This document shows, piece after piece, positions 56,133 to 64,000 of a DNA stretch of 64,000 nt. Position numbers and translations under genes: made by a program. The number at the start of each line of letters is the position of its first letter. The first letter of the stretch is position 1. Source of the stretch: Vibrio palustris (GTDB lineage: Bacteria; Pseudomonadota; Gammaproteobacteria; Enterobacterales; Vibrionaceae). The stretch is taken from the NCBI RefSeq assembly GCF_024346995.1, contig NZ_AP024887.1, forward strand, positions 62,001-126,000, given 5' to 3'. The notes under the pieces are model-generated. The model did not search any database. It worked only from the letters and a program-made list of their open reading frames with translations, and was not told where the DNA came from.

Positions 56133-57086
56133 TTATTTGTAACGGCGCGCCCCTTTTGCAGAAGGGTCTGGTTCATGTTTAAAGCGGCGGTGTAGCCACA
56201 TCCACTGCTCTGGCGCACGGAGAATTACCTCTTCTACGTGTTGATTCATTAACGCCGCGGCAGCTTTTTGGTCATCAAGAGGGAAACTCTCCGTCACATC
56301 TTTATCCGCGATAACTTCATAGCGGCCTTGTTGGTTACGAAATCCAGATCCCATGACAATCGCACACTTACTCATCTTCGCTAGAATACTAGTGCCTGTC
56401 GTTGTACAAGCGTCCTCAACGGCAAAAAACGGCACGTATTCGGCTTTTTTGCGGCCATAGTCATGATCAGGTAAATAAAACAAGCGCTGACCTTCACGTA
56501 GTACACGAATCATCTTTTTTAGATCTTTACGGTCGACTAATGTGTTGCCATTGTGTGAGCGGCCCCAATATTGTATCCAGTTATAGGCCGGATTGGTGTG
56601 GGGACGAAATACGCCGCAACCGGGCATCCCAACAATACCAAAAGCGCGCGCTGTGACCTCTAAATTGAGAGCGTGGACACAACACAGCAAGACCCCACGG
56701 CCTTCTTGTTCGTATTGATTTAATGGTTGCATATCATTATGAATAATCAAGCGCTTAAAGCGCCACGTTGGCCAAAACCACGCGATGCCTGTTTCCGCTA
56801 AGCCAGCGCCGGTATTTTTGAAGTTTTCTAACACAAAGGCATCAATTTCTTCAGATGTCATGGTTGGAAATGCCAATTCCAAATTGCGACGAGCCGTGTG
56901 TACACGGCCTTTACCAAAACGCATCGCCATTTTACCGAAACTGCGGCCAATCGCGAGCAGTAGCGAGTAAGGCATTATATTGACAATTAATGCGAGGCTA
57001 AGAAAGCCTAACCAAATACCCCAGTATTTAGGGTGTAAAAGAGCAAGAGAAAACTTCGGTCTTTCAAAGTCTAAATGTGGCTTCAT
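56133..57086 (-). CDS. Lipid A secondary acyltransferase (LpxL/LpxM/LpxN family)
   Basis: 317-aa inner-membrane acyltransferase that adds a secondary acyl chain to Kdo-lipid A. One N-terminal membrane anchor (about residues 22-48), the catalytic H-X4-E as His138 and Glu143 (VHALNLE), and the family segment LFYLPDHDYGRKKAEYVPFF. It is 5 bp downstream of slmA on the same strand. As I recall, V. cholerae has two such genes between pyrE and slmA (LpxL- and LpxN-type); here there is one, and I cannot tell which it is. Confidence 0.9.
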   Translation of the reverse strand: MKPHLDFERPKFSLALLHPKYWGIWLGFLSLALIVNIMPYSLLLAIGRSFGKMAMRFGKGRVHTARRNLELAFPTMTSEEIDAFVLENFKNTGAGLAETGIAWFWPTWRFKRLIIHNDMQPLNQYEQEGRGVLLCCVHALNLEVTARAFGIVGMPGCGVFRPHTNPAYNWIQYWGRSHNGNTLVDRKDLKKMIRVLREGQRLFYLPDHDYGRKKAEYVPFFAVEDACTTTGTSILAKMSKCAIVMGSGFRNQQGRYEVIADKDVTESFPLDDQKAAAALMNQHVEEVILRAPEQWMWLHRRFKHEPDPSAKGARRYK

Positions 57087-57091
57087 AATGT

Positions 57092-57682
57092 TTACTTAAT
57101 CTGTGCAATTAACAGAGCCCAGTACTGATCAAAGTTTGCAGTTGGCAGGTGTTTAAAATCAGAGCGAACAAACCGGTTCAAACTGCCTTCTACTTGCCCG
57201 AGTAGCTGAGCGGCCAAAATATTATCATCAACAGGAAAAGATTTGCCTTCACGGATTTTACGCTCTCTTATCACTTGGCGTAGAGAGGTTTCGATACGTT
57301 CATAAAGCTGGTTTATACGGTCACGTAAACGTTCATTCTCAAACATTAAAGCATGACCGGATAAAATTCTTGTTAGACCTGGGTTACGTTCTGAAAAGGC
57401 GAGTAATAATTGAATAACTAAACGTAGACGGCTTAACGTGTCTTTTTCTTCTTCCAATATGAGATTGATACGAGTCATTAGCGAATCTTCAATAAATTCG
57501 ATCAATCCTTCAAACATGCGAGCTTTACTCGGGAAATGGCGATATAGCGCTGCTTCCGATACTCCGACTTGTTTTGCCAGTTTTGCCGTGGTAATACGTG
57601 AGGCTCCCTCATGAGACTCAAGCATTTCCGCAAGAGCCTGTAGGATTTCTTCACGACGATTTGATTTCTTGGTGCCGGCCAT
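57092..57682 (-). CDS. slmA: Nucleoid occlusion factor SlmA (TetR family)
   Basis: 196-aa DNA-binding inhibitor of FtsZ assembly over the nucleoid. The TetR HTH is [20 protein letters not shown] and the N-terminus reads [15 protein letters not shown] as in E. coli SlmA (198 aa). It is placed between the acyltransferase and coaBC, its usual Vibrio and enteric context. Confidence 0.96.
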   Translation of the reverse strand: MAGTKKSNRREEILQALAEMLESHEGASRITTAKLAKQVGVSEAALYRHFPSKARMFEGLIEFIEDSLMTRINLILEEEKDTLSRLRLVIQLLLAFSERNPGLTRILSGHALMFENERLRDRINQLYERIETSLRQVIRERKIREGKSFPVDDNILAAQLLGQVEGSLNRFVRSDFKHLPTANFDQYWALLIAQIK

Positions 57683-57788
57683 AACCCCATTATCCTTTTA
57701 CTTTCCACTACATTATACAAATACGCTTCCTGAAAGCTTTCACTATTAAGTTATAGTGAAAGCTTGGCAGAAACGCTCAGGGAAGTGA

Positions 57789-58988
57789 TTAAAGTTGTTG
57801 ATTAATTAATAGCATTAGGGAGTGAGCAAGTTGTTTTTTACTTGCTAAAGGTAAAGAGTGCTCACCATCATGCCAATAAACAGTTAATGCATTATCGTTA
57901 CTATTGAAACCTTGACCTGCAACGGAAACATCGTTGGCACAAATCATATCAAGATTTTTTTTCAGTAACTTACCACGAGCATACGAGGCCACATCTTGAG
58001 TTTCTGCGGCAAAACCGACGGTATACGGACGGTTTTCAGCCAGTGCCGCAACCGCTGCCACGATGTCAGGATTTTTAACCATAGTAATCGTCATTTGATC
58101 ACTGTTATCGGTTTTCTTCATCTTTTGCTCTGCGATGTGTGCTGCACGGTAATCAGCCACGGCGGCACAGCCAATGAAAACATCATGATAGGGCGCATGT
58201 TCCATGACAGCGGTATGCATATCACTCGCACTTATTACTTCTAAGCGCGTCACACCTTCAGGTGTATTTAGGGTAACTGGGCCAGTCACCAATGTAACAT
58301 CTGCGCCAAGTTGTGCCGCCGCTGCCGCCAGCGCAAAGCCCATTTTTCCAGAACTATGATTACTAATATAGCGTACAGGGTCCAATGCTTCACGGGTTGG
58401 TCCTGCCGTTAAAAGCACGCGTTTACCTTGCAGCGGTTTCGGGCCAAAAAATTGTTGGCAGTGTTCAACAATCGCCATAGGGTCGAGCATACGGCCTGGG
58501 CCAACATCACCACAGGCTTGTTCGCCTGCATCTGGGCCCCAAATTTCAAAACCTCGGCGGGTTAACGTGACTAAGTTCTCTTGCGTCGCGAGGTTACGGT
58601 ACATTTGTTGATTCATCGCAGGAGCTAGCGCTACCGGTGCATTGGTTGCAAGTACCAATGTGGATAATAAATCATTGCCCATGCCGGCACTAATGCGTGC
58701 CATCACATCAGCGGTGGCAGGCGCGATTAAAATCAAGTCCGCCCATTTCGCCAACTCAATATGTCCCATTGAGGCCTCAGCCGCAGGATCGAATAGACTA
58801 TCAGAGACCGGTTGTCCTGATACGGCTTGCATGGTTAAAGGAGTAATAAAAGCTTGGGCTGCTTGGGTCATCACGACGCGGACAGTGGCCCCACGCTCAA
58901 TTAAGCGACGGGTTAGCTCTGCACATTTGTACGCAGCAATACCGCCACTAATACCCAGCAGAATGTTCTTTCCTGCTAATGTTTGCAT
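57789..58988 (-). CDS. coaBC: Bifunctional phosphopantothenoylcysteine decarboxylase/phosphopantothenate-cysteine ligase
   Basis: 399-aa fusion enzyme for two steps of coenzyme A synthesis. The CoaC half begins [20 protein letters not shown] and contains the flavin-site APAMNQQMY motif; the CoaB half has [20 protein letters not shown] and the nucleotide-binding [20 protein letters not shown]. The start is set by homology; a slightly longer frame begins 18 nt upstream. Divergent from radC. Confidence 0.97.
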   Translation of the reverse strand: MQTLAGKNILLGISGGIAAYKCAELTRRLIERGATVRVVMTQAAQAFITPLTMQAVSGQPVSDSLFDPAAEASMGHIELAKWADLILIAPATADVMARISAGMGNDLLSTLVLATNAPVALAPAMNQQMYRNLATQENLVTLTRRGFEIWGPDAGEQACGDVGPGRMLDPMAIVEHCQQFFGPKPLQGKRVLLTAGPTREALDPVRYISNHSSGKMGFALAAAAAQLGADVTLVTGPVTLNTPEGVTRLEVISASDMHTAVMEHAPYHDVFIGCAAVADYRAAHIAEQKMKKTDNSDQMTITMVKNPDIVAAVAALAENRPYTVGFAAETQDVASYARGKLLKKNLDMICANDVSVAGQGFNSNDNALTVYWHDGEHSLPLASKKQLAHSLMLLINQQL

Positions 58989-59225
58989 TCTTAAATTCCT
59001 CAACAAAGACGGTCGCTATGCTAGCACAACTCCCGAGATATGTCAGAGCTGTGCCAATTCCATTTCAGTAAAAATAAAGGGAAGTGAGTTCCAAATAATG
59101 GATGATAACGCGGCATGGAAAACAATCAGTTCAGTGAGATCACTCGAAGACATCGTGACGATAGCTTGCCGTTATATTGGCTCAGGGGATAGTACAGACA
59201 CGTGTTTGAGGAGGCGGAGGCCGCT

Positions 59226-59900
59226 ATGAAATTAAAGCATTTACCGACAGAATCTCTGCCGCGTGAAAAATTATTATGCCGTGGCGCACATGCGCTCACC
59301 GATGCTGAGCTGTTAGCGATTTTTCTCAGGACAGGCATCACGGGAATGAATGTGGTGGTGTTAGCCGATATGCTCTTACAAGAATTTGGTTCACTGCGGG
59401 CGTTATTTTCCTCATCACAGCGGGATTTTTGCCAGCACAAGGGATTAGGTATGGCCAAATATGTGCAATTACAAGCGGTATTAGAAATGTCTCAGCGCTA
59501 CTTAGCTGAAACGCTACAGCGAGGAGATGCACTCACTAGTCCTCAACAAACCAAATTGTACCTGTCGAGTCGATTGCGAGATCGCCAGCGCGAAGCGTTC
59601 TATTTATTGTTTCTTGATAATCAACATCGGGTGATTTGCGATGAGATACTGTTTGAAGGGACGATTGATGCGGCAAGTGTTTATCCACGTGAAGTGGTTA
59701 AACGATCACTGTATCATAATGCAGCCGCCGTTATTCTGGCACATAATCACCCTTCCGGAGTGGCCGAGCCCAGCCAAGCAGACCGGCGGATTACCGTTAG
59801 GCTGACAGATGCACTCGGGCTAGTCGACATTCGCGTGCTTGATCATTTTGTGGTTGGGGATGGTGAAGTGGTGTCTTTTGCGGAACGTGGGTGGCTATAA
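59226..59900 (+). CDS. radC: DNA repair protein RadC (JAB/MPN domain)
   Basis: 224 aa. An N-terminal helix-hairpin-helix ([20 protein letters not shown]) precedes a JAB metalloprotease-like domain with the zinc motif [14 protein letters not shown] (HxH...S...D). The biochemical role is unsettled despite the name. The ATG at 59226 has GGAGG upstream and matches the E. coli length; a GTG 24 nt earlier is in frame. Divergent from coaBC. Confidence 0.93.
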   Translation: MKLKHLPTESLPREKLLCRGAHALTDAELLAIFLRTGITGMNVVVLADMLLQEFGSLRALFSSSQRDFCQHKGLGMAKYVQLQAVLEMSQRYLAETLQRGDALTSPQQTKLYLSSRLRDRQREAFYLLFLDNQHRVICDEILFEGTIDAASVYPREVVKRSLYHNAAAVILAHNHPSGVAEPSQADRRITVRLTDALGLVDIRVLDHFVVGDGEVVSFAERGWL

Positions 59901-60355
59901 ATATCGATGACACGTGCATTTTTAACATAAGTTATCGATAAGTCGGCGAAAAAATACCCAAGTAAAAAATTTTTTAAAAAAATTATATTCTCGCGTAAAT
60001 AGAATTAATTTTTAAAAATAAGGGTCTTAATAGCAAAAGTGGAATGAAACACAACTTTTCAAGGACAACCATAGGGTTAGTATTGAACATATAAGCACTT
60101 TTTCCCTTGTTAGTTGGCTAAAATCTGATACTATTCGCAGACATTTTTTAACACCAATCAGCTCGCCAGAGAAAAAAGATCAGTGATTTCTTGAAAAAGG
60201 ATCTGTTCGGGTCTTGAGCAATGCATGGCAAGTTAGTATAATGCGCGACCTTTGATAGCCTTGTATGGATTTACCATACTGGTTTTTACCTCAGTTGAGG
60301 TTCGGCCAGCAAGCAAGGTTGATATCGAGCTGAAACGATTTGGAGAAGACATTAC
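59901..60355. other. Leader region of the rpmB-rpmG operon
   Basis: 455 AT-rich bp without a gene. A strong sigma-70 promoter is at 60214-60242, leaving a leader of about 105 nt before rpmB. No hairpin or riboswitch is evident to me. Confidence 0.55.
60214..60242 (+). promoter_or_regulatory. Sigma-70 promoter of rpmB-rpmG
   Basis: TTGAGC (60214-60219), exactly 17 nt, TATAAT (60237-60242), followed by the GC-rich discriminator GCGCGACC expected of a growth-rate-controlled ribosomal promoter. Confidence 0.8.
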
Positions 60356-60592
60356 ATGTCCCGAGTATGCCAAGTAACTGGTAAGCGTCCAGTAGCGGGT
60401 AACAACCGTTCACACGCACGAAATGCTACTAAGCGTCGTTTTCTGCCGAACCTACAAACTCATCGTTTCTGGGTAGAGAGCGAAAAACGTTTTGTTAAAC
60501 TACGTCTAACTGCTAAAGGCATGCGTATTATCGATAAGAAAGGCATCGAAGCCGTTCTTGGTGATATCCGTGCACGTGGCGAAAACGTTTAA
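60356..60592 (+). CDS. rpmB: 50S ribosomal protein L28
   Basis: 78 aa, same length as in E. coli. [20 protein letters not shown] is the family start. First gene of rpmB-rpmG; 13 bp separate it from rpmG. Confidence 0.98.
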   Translation: MSRVCQVTGKRPVAGNNRSHARNATKRRFLPNLQTHRFWVESEKRFVKLRLTAKGMRIIDKKGIEAVLGDIRARGENV

Positions 60593-60605
60593 GAGGAATT
60601 GAACC

Positions 60606-60773
60606 ATGGCTAAAGGCATTCGTGAGAAAATCCGTCTAGTATCTTCTGCAGGTACTGGTCACTTCTACACTACTGACAAAAACAAACGTAACATGCCAGG
60701 CAAATTTGAGATCAAGAAATTTGATCCAGTTGTCCGCAAACACGTTGCTTACAAAGAAGCGAAAATTAAATAA
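60606..60773 (+). CDS. rpmG: 50S ribosomal protein L33
   Basis: 55 aa, translated directly from the sequence: begins [20 protein letters not shown] and ends [18 protein letters not shown] lies upstream. It has no Cys pairs, so it is the zinc-free (C-minus) form, as in E. coli. Follows rpmB as usual. Confidence 0.98.
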   Translation: MAKGIREKIRLVSSAGTGHFYTTDKNKRNMPGKFEIKKFDPVVRKHVAYKEAKIK

Positions 60774-60800
60774 TTTTTGCTCTGTCATAAGTGTTATAAA

Positions 60801-60827
60801 AACCCAGCCTTTTGGTTGGGTTTTTTA
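60801..60827 (+). terminator. Terminator of rpmB-rpmG
   Basis: AACCCAGCC (60801-60809), TTTT, GGTTGGGTT (60814-60822) with one wobble; T-run continues to 60826. Confidence 0.88.
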
Positions 60828-60944
60828 TTATCTGGACTTTCCCCTCTTCGCTTAGCTATAGTCTTTACTATAGAGATTAAAGCCTTCCGCTAGCTCTCTC
60901 CCATTTTGCCCCCTCCACGATGATATAGCGTAAAGGAGCTTTGC

Positions 60945-61454
60945 ATGCGTGTCTCACCAGCTCGACGTCGCCGCTGGAACAACATAATGATATTATTGGT
61001 GATCTTATTTATCGGAATATTAAATCTGCCGACGATCATCAAAAGTTATTTGCTCCCTGATCCCACTCAGCAAGAGTCTACGACGCCCCAAGTTTTTGAC
61101 CCACACAACCATGTAAAAACCATCAACTTTACAGGCTTTTCGTTGCAGAAAAAGCAAGGGGAATGGTATTCCACCGCGCAGCTTCCGATGTCTGCAGCCA
61201 ATCTGGCCGAGCGCTGGTTATCATTACAGGGCACTTTAGTGGATGAAAAAACCTTTGAGTCACTTGTGCCGCGTTTAGGTAATCCCTCTACAGTAGAAGT
61301 ATGGTATGACAACCAAGCCGAACCTCAGCGTATTACTTACTATCGCACAGCGAAGTTTTGGCTATTTCAAAATTGGCAACATAAGTGGGTGGCGATATCG
61401 GTGGCGAAAGATTACATTATGCCTGCAATTAACCAACCTACTGTGGAATTTTAA
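60945..61454 (+). CDS. Membrane-anchored hypothetical protein upstream of mutM
   Basis: 169 aa with a basic start (RVSPARRRRWNN) and one membrane helix (IMILLVILFIGILNLPTII), so the C-terminal ~130 residues are probably periplasmic. That part is beta-rich with several Trp residues (KFWLFQNWQHKWVAI). AAAGGAG precedes the ATG. It is 22 bp upstream of mutM and likely co-transcribed. I recognise no named domain. Confidence 0.8.
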   Translation: MRVSPARRRRWNNIMILLVILFIGILNLPTIIKSYLLPDPTQQESTTPQVFDPHNHVKTINFTGFSLQKKQGEWYSTAQLPMSAANLAERWLSLQGTLVDEKTFESLVPRLGNPSTVEVWYDNQAEPQRITYYRTAKFWLFQNWQHKWVAISVAKDYIMPAINQPTVEF

Positions 61455-61476
61455 GACTCCTGATTAAGGAATTATC

Positions 61477-62286
61477 ATGCCTGAATTACCAGAGGTGGAG
61501 GTCAGCCGTCAGGGGATCTCGCCTTTTTTAGTCGGTGAAACCGTCAAAGCGATTGAAGTTCGCACGCCAAAACTGCGATGGGATATTCCATTTGCCCTGA
61601 AAAAGATGGAAGGGCAAGTGATTCGAGATATCAAACGTCGCGCTAAATATTTGTTAGTGGAAACCGATGTCGGGACCGCTCTGATTCACTTGGGGATGTC
61701 AGGATCGCTGCGTGTGTTAGAGGCTGCGTTACCCCCGGCTAAACACGATCATGTGGATCTGTTTATGATGAACGGGCGAGTGTTGCGTTATAACGATCCG
61801 CGTCGTTTTGGGGCATGGTTATGGTATGAACCTGGCGAAGCCCCTGCGGTACTGGCGCATTTAGGTCCAGAGCCATTAAGCGATGCATTTACCGCGCAAT
61901 ACATGGCAGAGCGAGCAAAAAAACGACAGGTCGCGGTGAAGACATTTATTATGGATAATAAGAATGTCGTCGGCGTTGGAAATATTTATGCTAGTGAGTC
62001 CTTGTTCTCGGCGCGTATATTACCGACTAGACCGGCTCACTCACTCACATTAGCAGAATGGCAAGTGTTGGTTGAAAAGATTAAAGCCGTATTAGCGCAC
62101 TCGATTCGTCAGGGTGGCACTACACTTAAAGATTTTAACCAAGTCGATGGAAAACCTGGTTATTTCGCTCAAGAGCTACAAGTGTATGGTAAACAAGGTG
62201 AAGCCTGCCCAGAATGCGGCGCTGTGATTCATGAGCAAAAAATCGGCCAAAGAAATACGTTTTTCTGTCGGTTATGCCAGATTTAA
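61477..62286 (+). CDS. mutM: Formamidopyrimidine-DNA glycosylase (Fpg)
   Basis: 269-aa base-excision enzyme for 8-oxoguanine and formamidopyrimidines with AP-lyase activity. The catalytic N-terminus is PELPEVEV after Met removal, followed by DPRRFG and the helix-two-turn-helix [12 protein letters not shown]. The C-terminal zinc finger has Cys244, Cys247, Cys264 and Cys267. Length equals E. coli Fpg. Confidence 0.98.
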   Translation: MPELPEVEVSRQGISPFLVGETVKAIEVRTPKLRWDIPFALKKMEGQVIRDIKRRAKYLLVETDVGTALIHLGMSGSLRVLEAALPPAKHDHVDLFMMNGRVLRYNDPRRFGAWLWYEPGEAPAVLAHLGPEPLSDAFTAQYMAERAKKRQVAVKTFIMDNKNVVGVGNIYASESLFSARILPTRPAHSLTLAEWQVLVEKIKAVLAHSIRQGGTTLKDFNQVDGKPGYFAQELQVYGKQGEACPECGAVIHEQKIGQRNTFFCRLCQI

Positions 62287-62414
62287 AAAATTAATCAATA
62301 GTCAGTATGAATAACTCGTTTGAGTCAGCTAGATTGACTCTCTTGGGTTCATATCTGTTTTGTCTCATTTTTAGTAGAATATCTATTTACACGTTGATTG
62401 GTAGTTGCGCGATT

Positions 62415-63458
62415 ATGAAGTTTCCTAAGCTAATGAAATCTCTTGACCGTAAGTTCGGCAAGTTACGTAAAAAAAGTTCATTTTTAAATAAATGCTATAA
62501 CCATTTGTCGGATATCAATGTGGAACATAGTTTCCATTCGGCGAAATATAAGGCTGAGATCAAGCATGCTTCTCAGCAAGCCATTGAACAACTACTGGCA
62601 CCGACCAAGCAAGCTTCTGTATCGTCTGAATGTCCAAAAATTATTTGGATGTATTGGCATTCAGGGTTTGATAATGCACCAGAGGTGACCAAGTTAGCGG
62701 TGAAATCGTGGCAGGCAATGAACCCTGATTATGACGTGCGATTACTTAACAACGAGAATATCCATGAGTATGTGGATGTAGATTTTGACATGGTATTTCG
62801 TAATACTTCAGTGCGGTGCTTATTGCCAATTAAAGCTGATATTCTACGTTTATATCTTTTAAGCCGTTTTGGTGGTGTGTGGGTCGATGCCACCACGTTT
62901 TGTATGCAGCCGCTAAATGATTGGTTGCCGCAAGCGTTAGAGCCCTGTGGTGTGTTTAATTTTAAACAAAAGAATAACCCGACCCGGCCTATCGAAGTGT
63001 GGTTTCTTGCTGCCCCACAAGGGTCGCCTGTGATTAACGATATTCTTACTCAATACATCGAATACTTGAATAAGCCGCGCGAACTGACATTATTTATTTC
63101 GGGTAAGGTTCCGCTTCTCAATAAAGTACTCACTGAAGAAGAGCAACATCGTCCCTTAGGCGCCGAAATTTCTGAGCGAGCAGAAAAATTTGGCTTCATG
63201 CCTTATTTCTCTATGGCTTATTTTTCGTTTGAAGCAATTAGGCGTCATCTTTCTGAACAGCAAGTGGCGATGTATTTACGCCAAGATGAACCTAATGCGA
63301 TGACCAATCGTTATGCATTAACCAAAGATCCGTTCAGTGAATTTGAGAACGCGTATGTCTCTAAACAAACCTATGTCGAGTCATATTTGAAAAGTGATTT
63401 GTTTGCACAGCGTAAAGCGGTGTTAATGCAGCGTTTGCAGCAAATAGAGAATCAGTAA
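62415..63458 (+). CDS. Capsular polysaccharide/GT32-like sugar transferase
   Basis: About 347 aa. The conserved core is CPKIIWMYWHSGFDNAPEV, LAVKSWQAMNPDYDVRLLN and KADILRLYLLSRFGGVWVDA, the pattern of the Caps_synth/Gly_transf_sug (GT32-like) families, where the GGVW-D-A segment takes the place of the nucleotide-sugar DxD. Donor and acceptor are unknown; the position between mutM and coaD, near LPS genes in other gamma-proteobacteria, suggests surface glycan synthesis. The start is uncertain: no good ribosome site, and an ATG 108 nt upstream is also in frame and would add a hydrophobic segment. Confidence 0.78.
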   Translation: MKFPKLMKSLDRKFGKLRKKSSFLNKCYNHLSDINVEHSFHSAKYKAEIKHASQQAIEQLLAPTKQASVSSECPKIIWMYWHSGFDNAPEVTKLAVKSWQAMNPDYDVRLLNNENIHEYVDVDFDMVFRNTSVRCLLPIKADILRLYLLSRFGGVWVDATTFCMQPLNDWLPQALEPCGVFNFKQKNNPTRPIEVWFLAAPQGSPVINDILTQYIEYLNKPRELTLFISGKVPLLNKVLTEEEQHRPLGAEISERAEKFGFMPYFSMAYFSFEAIRRHLSEQQVAMYLRQDEPNAMTNRYALTKDPFSEFENAYVSKQTYVESYLKSDLFAQRKAVLMQRLQQIENQ

Positions 63459-63480
63459 TAAGTTCAATAGTGGATACAAT

Positions 63481-63519
63481 AAAAAGCGCGTAGCACCCAT
63501 TAAGTGCTACGCGCTTTTT
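63481..63519. terminator. Bidirectional terminator between the sugar transferase gene and coaD
   Basis: AAAAAGCGCGTAGCAC (63481-63496), 7-nt loop, GTGCTACGCGCTTTTT (63504-63519): perfect 16-bp inverted repeat. Confidence 0.95.
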
Positions 63520-63529
63520 ATATGTGTGG

Positions 63530-64000
63530 TTACGCTTGCTGTACTTTTTGTTGAATTGCTTGCGCTACCGCTTCAGGAACAAACTCTTGAATATCACCAC
63601 CATGAATTGCTACTTCACGTACAATCGAAGAGGAAAGAAACATAAACTCTTCCGTCGGCGTTAAAAAAATGCTTTCTAGTTTAGGCTGAAAACGACGGTA
63701 CATATTGGTTAAACCAAACTCGTATTCAAAGTCAATCGTGGTACGTAGTCCACGAATCAAAATATCCGCCTGCTCATGTTTAACAAACTCAATTAACAAG
63801 CCAGAAAACCCCTTAATCGAGACGTTCGATAAATGGCTAACGGCTTGCTGGGCCATGGCTACGCGTTCTTCTAAAGTAAACATAGTGTTTTTAGAGGGGC
63901 TCGCTGCCACTCCGACGACGACATCGTCAAATAAGGCCGCTGAACGTTCAATAATATCGAGATGCCCATTGGTGAGCGGATCAAAGGTGCCGGGATAAAT
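63530..64000 (-). CDS. coaD: Phosphopantetheine adenylyltransferase, 5' end cut by the window edge
   Basis: The frame stays open to the last base, giving 156 residues that begin [17 protein letters not shown]; the E. coli protein is 159 aa, so only about five N-terminal residues are missing. The nucleotidyltransferase motifs TNGH and [10 protein letters not shown] (ISSSLVRE type) are present. Penultimate step of coenzyme A synthesis: 4'-phosphopantetheine plus ATP gives dephospho-CoA. A shorter start inside (63910) would delete the TNGH active site and is wrong. Confidence 0.96.
   Translation of the reverse strand: MYPGTFDPLTNGHLDIIERSAALFDDVVVGVAASPSKNTMFTLEERVAMAQQAVSHLSNVSIKGFSGLLIEFVKHEQADILIRGLRTTIDFEYEFGLTNMYRRFQPKLESIFLTPTEEFMFLSSSIVREVAIHGGDIQEFVPEAVAQAIQQKVQQA

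Noticed and set aside
63530..63910. 126-aa version of CoaD starting at an internal Met
   Set aside because: It lacks the TNGH active-site motif, which is encoded at 63911-64000; the gene is simply cut by the window edge.

Overview
The window reads as an origin-proximal stretch of the main chromosome of a member of the Vibrionaceae (gamma-proteobacterium). The grounds are the gene set and order: ilvY/ilvC, a peptide ABC operon, an RND pump, gor, rlmJ/prlC, uvrD, recQ, fhuCDB with a siderophore receptor, and yicC/rph/pyrE/lpxL/slmA/coaBC/radC/rpmB/rpmG/mutM/coaD. From memory, and not checked by a search, this order resembles the region of Vibrio cholerae chromosome 1 that carries the same genes. 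No phage, CRISPR array or integron is visible.

Layout. 1-5.0 kb: a phospholipase-D-type lipoprotein (ClsC-like), the divergent ilvY-ilvC pair and ubiK. 5.0-7.9 kb: rep helicase and a five-gene tRNA operon (Arg-His-Pro-His-Pro). 8.5-14 kb: a peptide ABC importer operon with a fused double ATPase. 14-21 kb: a secreted two-domain protein of unknown role and a complete RND efflux operon (adaptor, pump, outer-membrane channel) on the minus strand. 21.6-25 kb: a small stress-like group (orphan helical protein, hemerythrin, BON protein) and a sigma-54 activator. 25-27.5 kb: an inserted accessory module (LysE-type exporter, XRE-cupin regulator, broken IS3-family remnant) bounded by two copies of a ~94-bp direct repeat that each contain the same terminator. 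27.5-37 kb: gor, rlmJ, prlC, a PAP2 phosphatase lipoprotein with an autotransporter-type repeat, and uvrD. 37.0-37.5 kb: a CsrB-family regulatory RNA on the minus strand with an upstream VarA/UvrY/GacA-type box. 38-47 kb: recQ and a Fur-box-controlled hydroxamate siderophore uptake locus. 47-50 kb: a degenerate EAL protein preceded by a tiny coupled leader ORF, then an LtaS/OpgB-type phosphoglycerol transferase with dgkA. 50-53.5 kb: a PLD-nuclease/SF2-helicase/DUF3427-type protein. 53.5-64 kb: conserved housekeeping genes, ending in coaD, which runs off the right edge.

Functional threads. DNA maintenance is heavily represented (rep, uvrD with a LexA-like box, recQ, radC, mutM, the PLD-helicase). 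Envelope biology is the second theme (ClsC-like protein, RND pump, LtaS-like enzyme plus DgkA, LpxL-type acyltransferase, PAP2 lipoprotein, sugar transferase). Global regulation appears in the CsrB-type RNA, the degenerate EAL protein and a sigma-54 activator with a pseudo-receiver domain. The clearest unusual items are the repeat-bounded module at 24978-27489, the CsrB-family RNA locus, the PLD-helicase at 50305-53445 as a candidate one-gene nucleic-acid surveillance factor, and several proteins with uncommon domain combinations.
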